NCBI GenBank assembly: GCA_029975295.1 | Contig: JARKPK010000104.1 | Span: forward strand, 28,248 to 92,247 | Length of the DNA: 64,000 nucleotides | Direction of reading: 5' to 3' | Source of the DNA: Thermoguttaceae bacterium | Lineage (GTDB): Bacteria; Planctomycetota; Planctomycetia; Pirellulales; Thermoguttaceae | Shown: one piece after another, positions 28,772 to 37,162 of the stretch | Layout: the number at the start of each line of letters is the position of its first letter | How positions within the stretch are numbered: position 1 is the stretch's first letter | Translations under genes and position numbers: made by a program | The notes under the pieces: model-generated | What the model was told of the DNA's origin: nothing | Databases searched by the model: none | What the model saw: the letters and a program-made list of their open reading frames with translations, nothing else

Positions 28772-29200
28772 CCCTTCCCAAATCGTTCGCCCAATGGCGC
28801 GACAACAGCCCAACGCGGTTCATCGTACACGGTCGGCGACGGTGGCGGCAACGGAAGATCGGCCTTCGCTCGCCGCTTTCCCCGATTCCTCCCGAACGAT
28901 CGCGCTCGATCGAGCCTTGGAACAAGAACGCGAAAACGCCGACCAACGGCAGGCCGGCTTTTGCGCGTAGAAAGCCTTTTCGGCGCGGCAGCGGCCTTTC
29001 GGGCGATCAACAAATTCGCACACACCGCGTCCGACAAAGCGGACGCAGTGTGTGCTTGCTGACCAACAAGACCGTCGGATACCTGATCGATTCGGGACAA
29101 GGCGGGCGGCGTTGCCGCGAGAACCGGCGACGGGCGAAAGCAGTCGGCCATCGGCTCGACGCTCGGGCCCGCAACACCCCGGTTCGTTCCTCCGCCGGGT
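28772..29200. other. 429-base gap with a long hairpin, no gene seen
   Basis: The gap separates the lipoprotein gene from the downstream TPR gene, both on the minus strand. Apart from the inverted repeat at 29018-29055 nothing could be supported; short frames here have random composition. Confidence 0.5.
29018..29055 (-). terminator. 16-bp stem hairpin, possible terminator
   Basis: Arms at 29018-29033 and 29040-29055 pair over 16 positions with one mismatch (CxA at the ninth), around the six-base loop ACAAAG. It lies about 145 bases after the lipoprotein stop in the minus direction. The T-run after the stem is poor (GAATTTGTTG), so it may be a terminator of weak type or an mRNA-end stabiliser. 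Confidence 0.45.
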
Positions 29201-29776
29201 TTAGTAGGGCGACCCAGGCCCCGGATCGACGTTGCCCACCATGTGCAGGTGGTCGTGGTCGATATAGATGACTTCCTGGCAATCTTCGTCCACAGTCGTG
29301 TACGGCACCGGCCAGCCGACGCGTGTCACTTCCGTGAAGTACACAATGCATTTGTAATGGGCGTGATGCACTTGCACCGGTCCGACCAGCGGCATCACCC
29401 GCGGCGGATCGACGTAGTCGGCGACTGGCTCGACCACGATCCGCACGTTCTTGCGCTGCACTTCGTGCAACAGCGGCAAACCGCCCTGCACCATCCGCGC
29501 CCGTTCCAACGCCCGCATGATCTCGTCTTCCGACGGCGGATCGAGCGCCTGATGCGGCGTTCCGGGCGTGATCGGCCCGAGAATCGGCACCCGCTTGTAT
29601 CGCTCTTCGTCGATGAAGTTGTCTTCCGCCTCTTTTTGGAAGTACGGTGAAACCGGAATGGGATAGTTGAACATTCCCAAGTTCGGCCCGTTCCAAGAGG
29701 GCGTGCAGCCGGCGGCGGCCGCCAGCATCAGCAACGACAATACGCCCAACGTCCCACGCCTGATCCTGTGCGACAT
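29201..29776 (-). CDS. predicted lipoprotein, function unknown
   Basis: A 191-residue exported protein I do not recognise. The leader MSHRIRRGTLGVLSLLMLAAAAGC ends in a lipobox-like AAGC, so Cys would become the lipidated N-terminus. The mature part has no membrane segment and shows YPIPVSPYFQKEAEDNF, a proline-rich middle and a histidine-rich C-terminus (VQVHHAHYKCIVYF, IYIDHDHLHMVG). The composition looks like a conserved planctomycete envelope protein. The start at 29776 follows GAGGGACGT; an upstream ATG at 29809 lacks a site. Confidence 0.75.
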   Translation of the reverse strand: MSHRIRRGTLGVLSLLMLAAAAGCTPSWNGPNLGMFNYPIPVSPYFQKEAEDNFIDEERYKRVPILGPITPGTPHQALDPPSEDEIMRALERARMVQGGLPLLHEVQRKNVRIVVEPVADYVDPPRVMPLVGPVQVHHAHYKCIVYFTEVTRVGWPVPYTTVDEDCQEVIYIDHDHLHMVGNVDPGPGSPY

Positions 29777-30293
29777 ACGTCCCTCGCTTCCATCCCAATT
29801 GGTCAGCAATCTTCCCCATCACCGCGGCGCAACCGGCCGGTCGTCGGCATCCCTGCCGATACCCTGTGGCGCAGCCTTTCGGTCTTGGTTAGCTCTATTT
29901 ATCGTGTGAATCTGTGACGAACTTGCAGGTTTTTTCGATTGCAACGGAAGTTCGGAAAATGTCGCCAACGCCACGGGCCCATTGTCTGGACAAGCTAGGC
30001 AATCGCGGTGATATAGAAAACGAACCGAAACCGATCCGGGGCAACGGCGGCGTGCGAGATTGCACAGAGGAAGAGGTGCTGTCCGACGCGGCAGAAGCGT
30101 CAACTAATGGCGGCAACGCAAGGAGCAAACCTTCGAACGGCCCCCTCGTTCGCGGTGGGCCAACAACAAAGAATCGCGACGTACGCTCTTTTGTCGCAAT
30201 GTTTTGCGCATTTGGCCGACTGAGCGAGGGCGATCCCGCCGCCCCCGGCCGGAATGATCGACCAAGGCGAACTCCGGCTCCGGGCCAAGGGCA
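29777..30293. other. 517-base gap, no gene seen
   Basis: Mixed-composition sequence between the PII gene and the lipoprotein gene on the minus strand. It includes an AT-richer stretch near 29890-29950 that could hold the lipoprotein promoter. Open frames crossing it are antisense continuations with no protein character. Confidence 0.45.
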
Positions 30294-30644
30294 TCAATTG
30301 ACCGCCCCCGGGCCGCTTCGGCCCGAGGCGATGCTGAACGCGTCGTTCATGGGAACAACGAAGATCTTGCCGTCTCCGATATTCCCCTCGGGACCGCTTC
30401 GGGCGGCAGAGACGATCACCTCGATCGTCCGATCGAGGAAGTCGTCGTTGACCACGATCTCCAACGCCACTTTGCGGAGCAAGATCGTGCGGTACTCGTT
30501 GCCGCGGAAGAGTTCCTTCTGCCCCCGTTGCCTGCCGAACCCTTGGGCGTCGCAAATCGTCAACCGGTGTACTTCGACCTTGGCCAACGCCTCGCGGACG
30601 GCATCGAGTTTGGGCGGCTGAATAATGGCAATGACCAGTTTCAC
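30294..30644 (-). CDS. P-II family nitrogen regulatory protein
   Basis: A 116-residue trimeric signal protein that senses ATP/ADP and 2-oxoglutarate. It opens MKLVIAIIQPPKLDAVREAL and has the T-loop region GFGRQRGQKELFRGNEYRTI with Tyr at the uridylylation position (Tyr51 in GlnB) and Phe instead of Tyr46. The nucleotide loop reads GNIGDGKIFVVPM. The T-loop base (RTILLRKV instead of MVDFLPKV) and a short insertion (SGPEGN) differ from enteric GlnB. The start is a GTG at 30644 with GGGGA eight bases upstream; upstream in-frame codons are not protein-like. No amtB or glnA lies next to it, so its target is open. Confidence 0.93.
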   Translation of the reverse strand: MKLVIAIIQPPKLDAVREALAKVEVHRLTICDAQGFGRQRGQKELFRGNEYRTILLRKVALEIVVNDDFLDRTIEVIVSAARSGPEGNIGDGKIFVVPMNDAFSIASGRSGPGAVN

Positions 30645-31000
30645 GTTCGGTCCCCGACAATCCGCCGTTGGGCTCCGTTCGCACTGAATAGCGCCCTGCC
30701 GCCAACGCCGCAACGCAGTCGCCCGCCTCGGTCGTCGGCCCGCCTCGGTCGGCAGGGGCCAACGGGCCGTCATTCCACGAATCGCCGCCTGCGGGCCGTT
30801 TGAGGCAGCGACAAGGCCCACGCGCCGCGCGACGTTGAGCATAACGCAGTCGGCGGCCAATGAACACCGGGGGGAGCGGCGGCAATGCGGCCGGCGGCAG
30901 GAACGCGGGAAACGAGCTGGAACAAGCGGAGCCCCGGTTCCAAACCAAATGATTCATGCGGCCGCGGACGATCGGATCATCGCGCAACCGCGCGACCGAT
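30645..31000 (-). other. 356-base gap upstream of the PII gene
   Basis: It contains the 13-base direct repeat listed separately and otherwise no gene. I looked for a sigma-54 site (GG-N10-GC) ahead of the PII gene and did not find a convincing one. Confidence 0.45.
30721..30750 (-). repeat. 13-bp direct repeat upstream of PII gene
   Basis: GCCCGCCTCGGTC occurs at 30721-30733 and 30738-30750 (17-base period), 77-106 bases before the GTG start of the PII gene. It may be a regulator-binding site. Confidence 0.4.
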
Positions 31001-31237
31001 TCAAGGCTCCAAGCCCGAGTACTGAAGCAGCAGCACTCGTCGCCGGGTGCGGCGCACGATGACCTCATGGACATAAGCGCGGTTGGCGCCCCAAGGCTCA
31101 TGCGGCCGACGGAAATGCCTCTGCACCAACCGCGCGACCGAGTTCTCGTCGGGGCAGTGTTCGGCGGGCACCACCAGCCAATCGACTTGAAGCGTGTCCG
31201 AGAGCGGATCGATCGATTTGACGCCTCGATTCTTCAT
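31001..31237 (-). CDS. small hypothetical protein (78 residues)
   Basis: I do not recognise this gene. The ATG at 31237 has a strong Shine-Dalgarno (GGAAAGGGA) and the product MKNRGVKSIDPLSDTLQVDW has protein-like composition, continuing with HFRRPHEPWGANRAYVHEVI and ending RRRVLLLQYSGLEP. No membrane segment or cysteine cluster is present beyond one Cys. It may be a cytoplasmic planctomycete-specific protein. Neighbours are on the same strand but more than 350 bases away, so it is probably a single transcript. Confidence 0.55.
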   Translation of the reverse strand: MKNRGVKSIDPLSDTLQVDWLVVPAEHCPDENSVARLVQRHFRRPHEPWGANRAYVHEVIVRRTRRRVLLLQYSGLEP

Positions 31238-31985
31238 GGCTATTCCCTTTCCGTCGAATGATCTCTGGTTCCTGCGAAAACGGCCGCGGCCGTTGATCGT
31301 TTGACGAAGAACGCAATCGGAAGCCGCTGCGTTTCCAAGCACTTGCATACCGCATGCCGATCGGCCGTTGCGCCTGCCAACCGGCCGAGCCGCCCGGGGG
31401 GCCGACGCCTCGGCGGGCGCGGTCGGCGTGCCCTGCCGTGCCCTGCTGAGCCGAGGCCGGCCCGGCGCGCGGGCGGTACGCCATCGGCCGCTCGATCTGG
31501 TTCTTCCGACAGTGCCGAAAGAACCGAGACGAACGCTCGGCGTAGTTCCGCATCTTGCCTGCGCAGAGCTTGACTGCGGGCTTTTCGCCGCGGCTGACGA
31601 ATGCTGAGACGCCCGGCGTCCAACGTCCGTCCCGGCGATCGATCGGGCCTCCAGCAGGCTCGGCAGAAGCGATCGCCATCGGCCGCGATTGCCTGTTGCG
31701 TTGCCCACATGCGGCTATGTCGCGTCAACGTGTCGCAGAAACGCAACACGACCGCTCGACTTGCCCTCGATCGCTGCGCATCCGTTAACGGCTGCGGCGC
31801 CCCGCGGAGGGGCGGCGAAAGGAAACACCGAGACGAGCCATGAGATCGGTCGCCGCGCCCGCCGTACGGCCATTACGAGAAAACCGCGGAAGAGACGAGC
31901 GGCTCGGCATGCTGAACAGCGGGGCGTCCTCGGGCAAAGCGCCAGCCAAAGGCGATCGTCCGCTCTCGAGAACCCGTATCGAGGA
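31238..31985. other. 748-base gap, no gene seen
   Basis: Several long open frames cross this region on both strands, but their translations are Arg/Ala/Pro-rich with no hydrophobic core or motif and no Shine-Dalgarno. I treat it as non-coding between CvpA and the small hypothetical gene. Confidence 0.45.
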
Positions 31986-32630
31986 TCAGTAATGCCTGGT
32001 CCATTGATCGGGACGGATCCGCACCGCTCCGCTCTCGGCGGCATGGCTCTGCAATCGTGCGCGGCGGCTGGCATAGCGGGGAAGGAATTCGCCCTTGGGA
32101 TCGAACGCCCCTTTTTCGTACGACTCGCCGGCGGTCAGCGGAACGAAGGCGCCCATGCTCACCTTTTGGGTAAATCCCAGCCAAAGCATTTCGGGCGACA
32201 GCGAATCGGCCGCTCGCTGTTCGGGAACGAAGGCGCCGCCGAACGGTTCGCGGGCCAGCGGCGCCATGTGGATTGTCGTGGCTGTAAAGCAAATCATGAT
32301 CCATCCGATCACAAACGCCATGATCCCGCCGCCGATCTGATCGACGATCTTCAGGAACTTCACCTGCACCTTGGAGACTCGGTTGGTGATTTCGCTCATC
32401 ACCACGATCGCCAGGCCGAAAATCGACCAAACGGCAATGAAATCCCAGAAGTAGGTGAAGGTTTGGGCCGAGCCCGCCAACCAGCGGGCCAACGGCTCGA
32501 AGAAGTTCATCGCCAATAGAGCGGCCGTGACGACGTTGATCAGCCGCACGACGTTGCTCCACAAGCCCTCGGTGTAGAGGAAGCCGATGCAGGCTGCGAG
32601 GATCAACAGCCAAACGAGCCAGAGCATCAT
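31986..32630 (-). CDS. CvpA family membrane protein
   Basis: A 214-residue inner-membrane protein with four hydrophobic segments: WLVWLLILAACIGFLYTEGL, VVRLINVVTAALLAMNFFEP, FWDFIAVWSIFGLAIVVMSE and GGGIMAFVIGWIMICFTATT. The spacing and the NRVSKVQVKFLKIVDQIGGG segment match CvpA (colicin V production) family proteins, whose role is envelope-related and poorly defined. A soluble C-terminal tail of about 80 residues follows. It begins 64 bases after the GspE-like gene on the same strand, so it may belong to the same transcript. Confidence 0.75.
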   Translation of the reverse strand: MMLWLVWLLILAACIGFLYTEGLWSNVVRLINVVTAALLAMNFFEPLARWLAGSAQTFTYFWDFIAVWSIFGLAIVVMSEITNRVSKVQVKFLKIVDQIGGGIMAFVIGWIMICFTATTIHMAPLAREPFGGAFVPEQRAADSLSPEMLWLGFTQKVSMGAFVPLTAGESYEKGAFDPKGEFLPRYASRRARLQSHAAESGAVRIRPDQWTRHY

Positions 32631-32694
32631 GATCGGGTCATCCCTTGGGTCTGCGCGGGGGGAAGCGGCAAGCGTTCCGCCCGGGCCGCCGGCG

Positions 32695-34446
32695 CTATTG
32701 TTTCATCACACGCATCAGTTCCTGGAGCGAAGTCACGCCCTTGGCCACCAGGAGAATGCCCTCCTCCTGCAACGAGCGCATTCCGTCTTTACGGGCGGCC
32801 AAGCGGACGACATCCAACTTCGGCTGAGTGGTCAGCGCCTGCCGCACGGTGTCGCCCACCACAAGCACTTCGAACAACGCCGTACGGCCGAAGTAGCCGA
32901 TGCCGCCGCACTTCTTGCACACCTCGCGTTTTTCGTCGGGCTTCGGCGTCGGCGGCCGATAAAAGGCCTGCACCCGCCCCGGGGGAAGCCCCAACTGCTT
33001 GAGCATCTCGGGCGTCGGCGGGAACGCCTCTTTGCATTCGCAGAGCTTGCGGATCAACCGCGTGTTGACCACCATGATGACCGCCTTGGCCCACGGTCCG
33101 GCCGGCACGCCCAAGGCCAGCACGCGCAGCAACGCTTCGGCGCAGTCTTTGGCGCGAATCGAAGCCAGCACCTGCCGCTTCTCGTCGTTGACGAATTGAA
33201 GCAGCCGCGCCACGACGTCTTTGTCGGGCAAATCGCGGGCCACCACCACATTCGGCTCGGTGCGGATCAACTTGTTCAACACCGACAGCGCGCCGCCGGC
33301 GGGGTAGGTGGTCACCGGCACGTTCTCCACCTGTTCGTAACGGTTCTTCTCGTCTTCGATCGCCACAAAGTCGCGCATCAGGCGGTCCATTCCCCGCATG
33401 GCCACGGTCATCGTCGTCCGCAGCCCGTTGCCCGGCATGGCTGAGAAAAGCACCAATCCCTGCTCCTGTTCGATCAACTGCTTGAACTGATCGTACAGCT
33501 TGTCGCGCATCCCCAATTGCAACAGGCTTTCGTAGCGCACCTGCTTTTCTTCGAACTGGAGCAGCACTCTCTCGCCGGTTTGCGTTCCCTGCGAGATCAG
33601 AACGCCGTTGAACCGATTGCCTTCGAACTCGGCGGCGAATTGCCCCTCTTGCCGACTGACACGGTCTTGGGGGTTGACGCCGCAAAGAATTTTCAGCGAT
33701 TCCAAGGCCGGATCGGCCTGCTCGCGCGGCTCGGCGGCCCGATCGATCCAGACTCCATCGATCAGATAGCGCACCGCCACGCCCTGCTGGGTGTAGTCGA
33801 GCATGATGGTCGAGCTGCGGGCCTTGAGCCCCTCGGCCAACAACCGCCGCGCCTCGCGCAGGCCGGGCGACTGGCGAGCCAAGCCCAGGCGGGCGGCATT
33901 GTCGCGGTCGGTGGCCCCGCCCCGGGCGAATACTTTCACCGGCGGCCCGCTTTCGTGCGGATCGGGAGCCTCGGCCTTCATCTTCACCCCGACCTTGCTC
34001 ACCCGCGTGGCGAACCAGTGGCGGATATGGTCGCGGGTCATCACCCGCTGGTGCGGCAACACCAGTTTGTTGCGCATCACAACATAGGTCGTCAGCGGAG
34101 CGGCGTAGGACACGATCAACAACGGCCAGCCGATCCAGAACGTCGGCAGCAGCCAAAGCAGCAGCATCCCCAAGACGAACGTGCCGACGATCACCGGGTT
34201 CCAGCGGCGATAGTCGAGCTTGCGATGCTCCTGCACGTCGCGGCTGACCCAATCGGTGGTATAAACCCACATCAAAAAGGTGAGCCAGGCCAGCGCGATT
34301 TTCGTGAGGCTGAGATAGAACCCCGGCCCGCGCCAGTTGGGATTCAGCTCCATGCCCGGCCACGTGGTTGTTTGGGCGCAGGCCTCGGCGGCCATTGCGG
34401 CATAGGCGGCCGCCGTTGCCAAGGCCAGAGTCACTCGTCGCATCAT
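32695..34446 (-). CDS. GspE/PilB-like protein with degenerate ATPase motifs and membrane anchor
   Basis: A 583-residue member of the secretion ATPase superfamily with unusual features. It starts with a signal-like sequence (MMRRVTLALATAAAYAAMAA) and two or three membrane segments (about 46-66 and 83-124), which soluble GspE/PilB lack. In the ATPase core the Walker A position reads AMPGNGLRTTMTV (about 340), with no invariant Lys, and the Walker B region reads EPNVVVARDLPD (about 402) where active enzymes have DPDIILVGEIRD. The zinc-finger cysteines remain (CECK at about 468, CKKC at about 511), as does GYFGRTALFEVL. Its first ATG overlaps the pilT stop by one base (TGATG). It is probably a non-hydrolysing scaffold for a pilus or secretion motor. 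Confidence 0.85.
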   Translation of the reverse strand: MMRRVTLALATAAAYAAMAAEACAQTTTWPGMELNPNWRGPGFYLSLTKIALAWLTFLMWVYTTDWVSRDVQEHRKLDYRRWNPVIVGTFVLGMLLLWLLPTFWIGWPLLIVSYAAPLTTYVVMRNKLVLPHQRVMTRDHIRHWFATRVSKVGVKMKAEAPDPHESGPPVKVFARGGATDRDNAARLGLARQSPGLREARRLLAEGLKARSSTIMLDYTQQGVAVRYLIDGVWIDRAAEPREQADPALESLKILCGVNPQDRVSRQEGQFAAEFEGNRFNGVLISQGTQTGERVLLQFEEKQVRYESLLQLGMRDKLYDQFKQLIEQEQGLVLFSAMPGNGLRTTMTVAMRGMDRLMRDFVAIEDEKNRYEQVENVPVTTYPAGGALSVLNKLIRTEPNVVVARDLPDKDVVARLLQFVNDEKRQVLASIRAKDCAEALLRVLALGVPAGPWAKAVIMVVNTRLIRKLCECKEAFPPTPEMLKQLGLPPGRVQAFYRPPTPKPDEKREVCKKCGGIGYFGRTALFEVLVVGDTVRQALTTQPKLDVVRLAARKDGMRSLQEEGILLVAKGVTSLQELMRVMKQ

Positions 34447-35600
34447 CAGAGGATTCCCGGATCGCGGACTTCGATGCCTTTGAGCGCCATTTTCAACGCC
34501 TCGGGATTCGGCGCCACCTCGAAAGCCGTTGGCCGATCGATCATATCACGCTCGACCAACTCTTTCAAACTCGTCGTGAAATCGAGCATTCCTTCCTCGC
34601 GGCCGATGCGGATCGCGTCGGCAAGCTTTTCATCCTGTTCTTCCAGAATCAGCTTCCGCACCGTGCTGTTGAACACCATGATCTCGCAGGTCGGCACGCG
34701 GCCCACGCCGGGTACGATCGACGGCAGCAGCTTCTGCGCGATGATCGCCTTCATGTTGAACGCCAATGCGCTGCGCACCGCCGAGTGCATCGCCTGCGGA
34801 AAGAGGTCGAGGATCCGGCCGATCGTGCTCGGCGCTGTCGAGGCGTGGATCGTGCCGAACACCAGATGGCCCGTCTCGGCCGCTTGGATCGCCGTTTCGA
34901 ATGTTTCACGGTCGCGCATTTCGCCGACGAGCATCACGTCGGGGTCTTCGCGCACCGCGTGCTTCATGCCGATGCCGAAATCCTTGACATCGAGTCCGAT
35001 CTCTCGCTGGTTGATCAAACACTTGTCTTCGGTGAATACGAACTCGATCGGGTCTTCCAACGTCAGAATATGCTTGCGGTAGTTGTGGTTGATCCAGTCG
35101 AGCATCGAGGCGATCGTCGTGCTCTTGCCCGAACCGGTCACGCCGGCCAGCAAGATCATGCCTTGCGAGAACTTGCAGAGGTGTTCCAAACCCTCGGGAA
35201 GGTGCAGGTCTTTGAACGCTGGAATGCGGTTGTTTACCCGCCGAGCCACCAACCCCAGGTGCCCCATCTGCTGCAACACGTTGACGCGGAATCGCCAAAT
35301 CTTGTCGTCCACCGGCACGGTGTAGGCGAAATCCACGCCCCCCTCGTCCTCGAACACCTGCACCCGCCGCTCCTGCATGTTCACCATCGGCATCACCAGC
35401 CGAACCATCTCCTCGGGGGTGATCGGGCCGCGGTTCAACGGCCGCAGCGAGCCGTTCACCCGCACCATCGGCGGGCAGTTCACCTTCAAGTGAAGATCGC
35501 TCCCTTCGAGCTTGACCAACGCGCGGAACAGCTTGTCGATCTCCAGCTCCGGACGGTCTTCGAGGAAACGCTTCTGATCGCCACGAACGACATTCGCCAT
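34446..35600 (-). CDS. pilT: PilT-family pilus retraction ATPase
   Basis: A 384-residue cytoplasmic hexameric ATPase. The N-terminal PAS-like domain has LEGSDLHLKVNCPPMVRVNG; the core has Walker A GVTGSGKSTTIAS, the Asp box LTLEDPIEF, Walker B DPDVMLVGEMRDRETF, the His box TGHLVFGTIHAST and the PilT AIIAQKLLP. All catalytic motifs are intact, in contrast to the coupled partner downstream. The ATG at 35600 (MANVVRGDQ) is preferred; a TTG at 35633 would add 11 residues. hisF ends 126 bases upstream. Confidence 0.95.
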   Translation of the reverse strand: MANVVRGDQKRFLEDRPELEIDKLFRALVKLEGSDLHLKVNCPPMVRVNGSLRPLNRGPITPEEMVRLVMPMVNMQERRVQVFEDEGGVDFAYTVPVDDKIWRFRVNVLQQMGHLGLVARRVNNRIPAFKDLHLPEGLEHLCKFSQGMILLAGVTGSGKSTTIASMLDWINHNYRKHILTLEDPIEFVFTEDKCLINQREIGLDVKDFGIGMKHAVREDPDVMLVGEMRDRETFETAIQAAETGHLVFGTIHASTAPSTIGRILDLFPQAMHSAVRSALAFNMKAIIAQKLLPSIVPGVGRVPTCEIMVFNSTVRKLILEEQDEKLADAIRIGREEGMLDFTTSLKELVERDMIDRPTAFEVAPNPEALKMALKGIEVRDPGIL

Positions 35601-35726
35601 GATTCGCCCAACGCCTTCTTCTCGATCGCTCAACGATCACTCATCCGCTAAGCCGCATAACACGCACCCGGCCGCACAACGCCCGCCGCGCGCAACGGAC
35701 CAACAGCCCGCCGGCAGCCGGCCCAG

Positions 35727-36494
35727 CTACATCCGCACCGGAATGCCCCGCGATTGCATCACACGCTTCGTCTCGGCAATGGTGAATTCGCCGAAATGGA
35801 AAATGCTCGCCGCCAGCGCCGCTTCGGCCCCGCCCAGTTCGATGGCGTCGGCCAGGTGTTCGGGCCGGCCGGCCCCCCCGCTGGCCACCACCGGAATGCG
35901 CACCGCGTCGGTCACGGCCGCGGTGATCTCCAGGTCGTAGCCGTCTTTCGTGCCGTCGGCATCCATCGAGGTCAAAACGATCTCGCCGGCCCCAAGCTCC
36001 TCGATCCGCTTGGCCCAGGCCACCGCCTCCAGGCCGGTGCCGATCCGCCCCCCGTTGATATGCACTTCCCAAAACTCTCGGCCATTGCGGTTGACGCGCT
36101 TCGGGTCGATATTCACCACAATGCACTGACTGCCGAAGCGACGGGCGGCCTGCGCGACGAATTGCGGATCGCGGCATGCGGCCGAGTTGATCGACACCTT
36201 GTCCGCTCCGGCGTTGAGCAGCGCGCGAATGTCGTCGAGCGTGCGAATGCCTCCGCCCACCGTCACCGGCATGAAACACACCTCGGCCGTTCGCCGCACC
36301 ACGTCGAGCATGATCTCCCGCCCTTCGTGGCTGGCCGTGATGTCCAAGAACACCAGCTCGTCCGCGCCCTCTTGCTCATAACGGGCCGCCACCTGCACCG
36401 GATCGCCTGCGTCGCGGAGGTTCACGAAGTTCGTGCCTTTGACCACCCGGCCGCGATCAACGTCTAAACAGGGGATGACGCGTTTGGCAAGCAT
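35727..36494 (-). CDS. hisF: imidazole glycerol phosphate synthase cyclase subunit
   Basis: A 255-residue TIM-barrel enzyme that with HisH forms imidazole glycerol phosphate and AICAR in histidine synthesis. The start [20 protein letters not shown] contains the catalytic Asp11; the second catalytic Asp is in [14 protein letters not shown]. Phosphate-binding loops VTVGGGIRT and [11 protein letters not shown] are present. No hisH or hisA lies nearby, so the his genes are dispersed. Confidence 0.98.
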   Translation of the reverse strand: MLAKRVIPCLDVDRGRVVKGTNFVNLRDAGDPVQVAARYEQEGADELVFLDITASHEGREIMLDVVRRTAEVCFMPVTVGGGIRTLDDIRALLNAGADKVSINSAACRDPQFVAQAARRFGSQCIVVNIDPKRVNRNGREFWEVHINGGRIGTGLEAVAWAKRIEELGAGEIVLTSMDADGTKDGYDLEITAAVTDAVRIPVVASGGAGRPEHLADAIELGGAEAALAASIFHFGEFTIAETKRVMQSRGIPVRM

Positions 36495-37162
36495 GACCGA
36501 AACTACCGCCCCTCAGACAAGCACTGCAACGAGGCCGATCCAACAGCAGCCCATTTTTCGAAAAAAGGCAAGCGGATCGTTGCCTGTAGGCCCCCAAGAC
36601 AAGCTCCTGCTCCGAGGATGCCCGGCCTTCCTGCTCCGACGACGGCAGCAACGGCGCCGCTGCGAAAAGCGCCGCCGACGATGGCCTGCCGACAGCCGTT
36701 GCGCGGCCGCGAAAAGTCGTCGGGCCGTCGGCATCAAGCGCAGCACCGTGGCGAACAAAAGGCCAACGCCCTTGTTCCGGGCCGCCGTCGCATGCCTTTG
36801 TCGAGATGCGGGATCGGCCGCCTTCCCCGAAACCCAACACTCTACCCCCGACAACCAGAGCGGTCAACCATACCACTCCGATGGCCGGAGGGGACCAAAC
36901 CGGCGGTTTTCGGCTGCCGCGCCGGCATCGCCGCAACAGGGTCAAGCTGAACCCGCAGGGGATGAAAAGCGGTCGAAGCCGGCGAAAACTCCCGTGGTCC
37001 GCTTCGCTGCGCCGGCTGCCGCTTTCCGAGTTGGGCGGACCTGATTCAGACGCTCACACGGGCGCCGCAAAGCCCTCATCAAACGCTGACACGCCGCCCC
37101 CCTTGCCGCCGTTGGCTACCATCGGGCAACCTCTCGGGTTACGATAGGGTGAAACTCCCTTG
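36495..37162. other. 668-base intergenic region, no gene seen
   Basis: It lies between the divergently oriented hisF and GH95 genes and must hold both promoters. Frames crossing it are low-quality and I could not assign promoter boxes. Confidence 0.45.
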
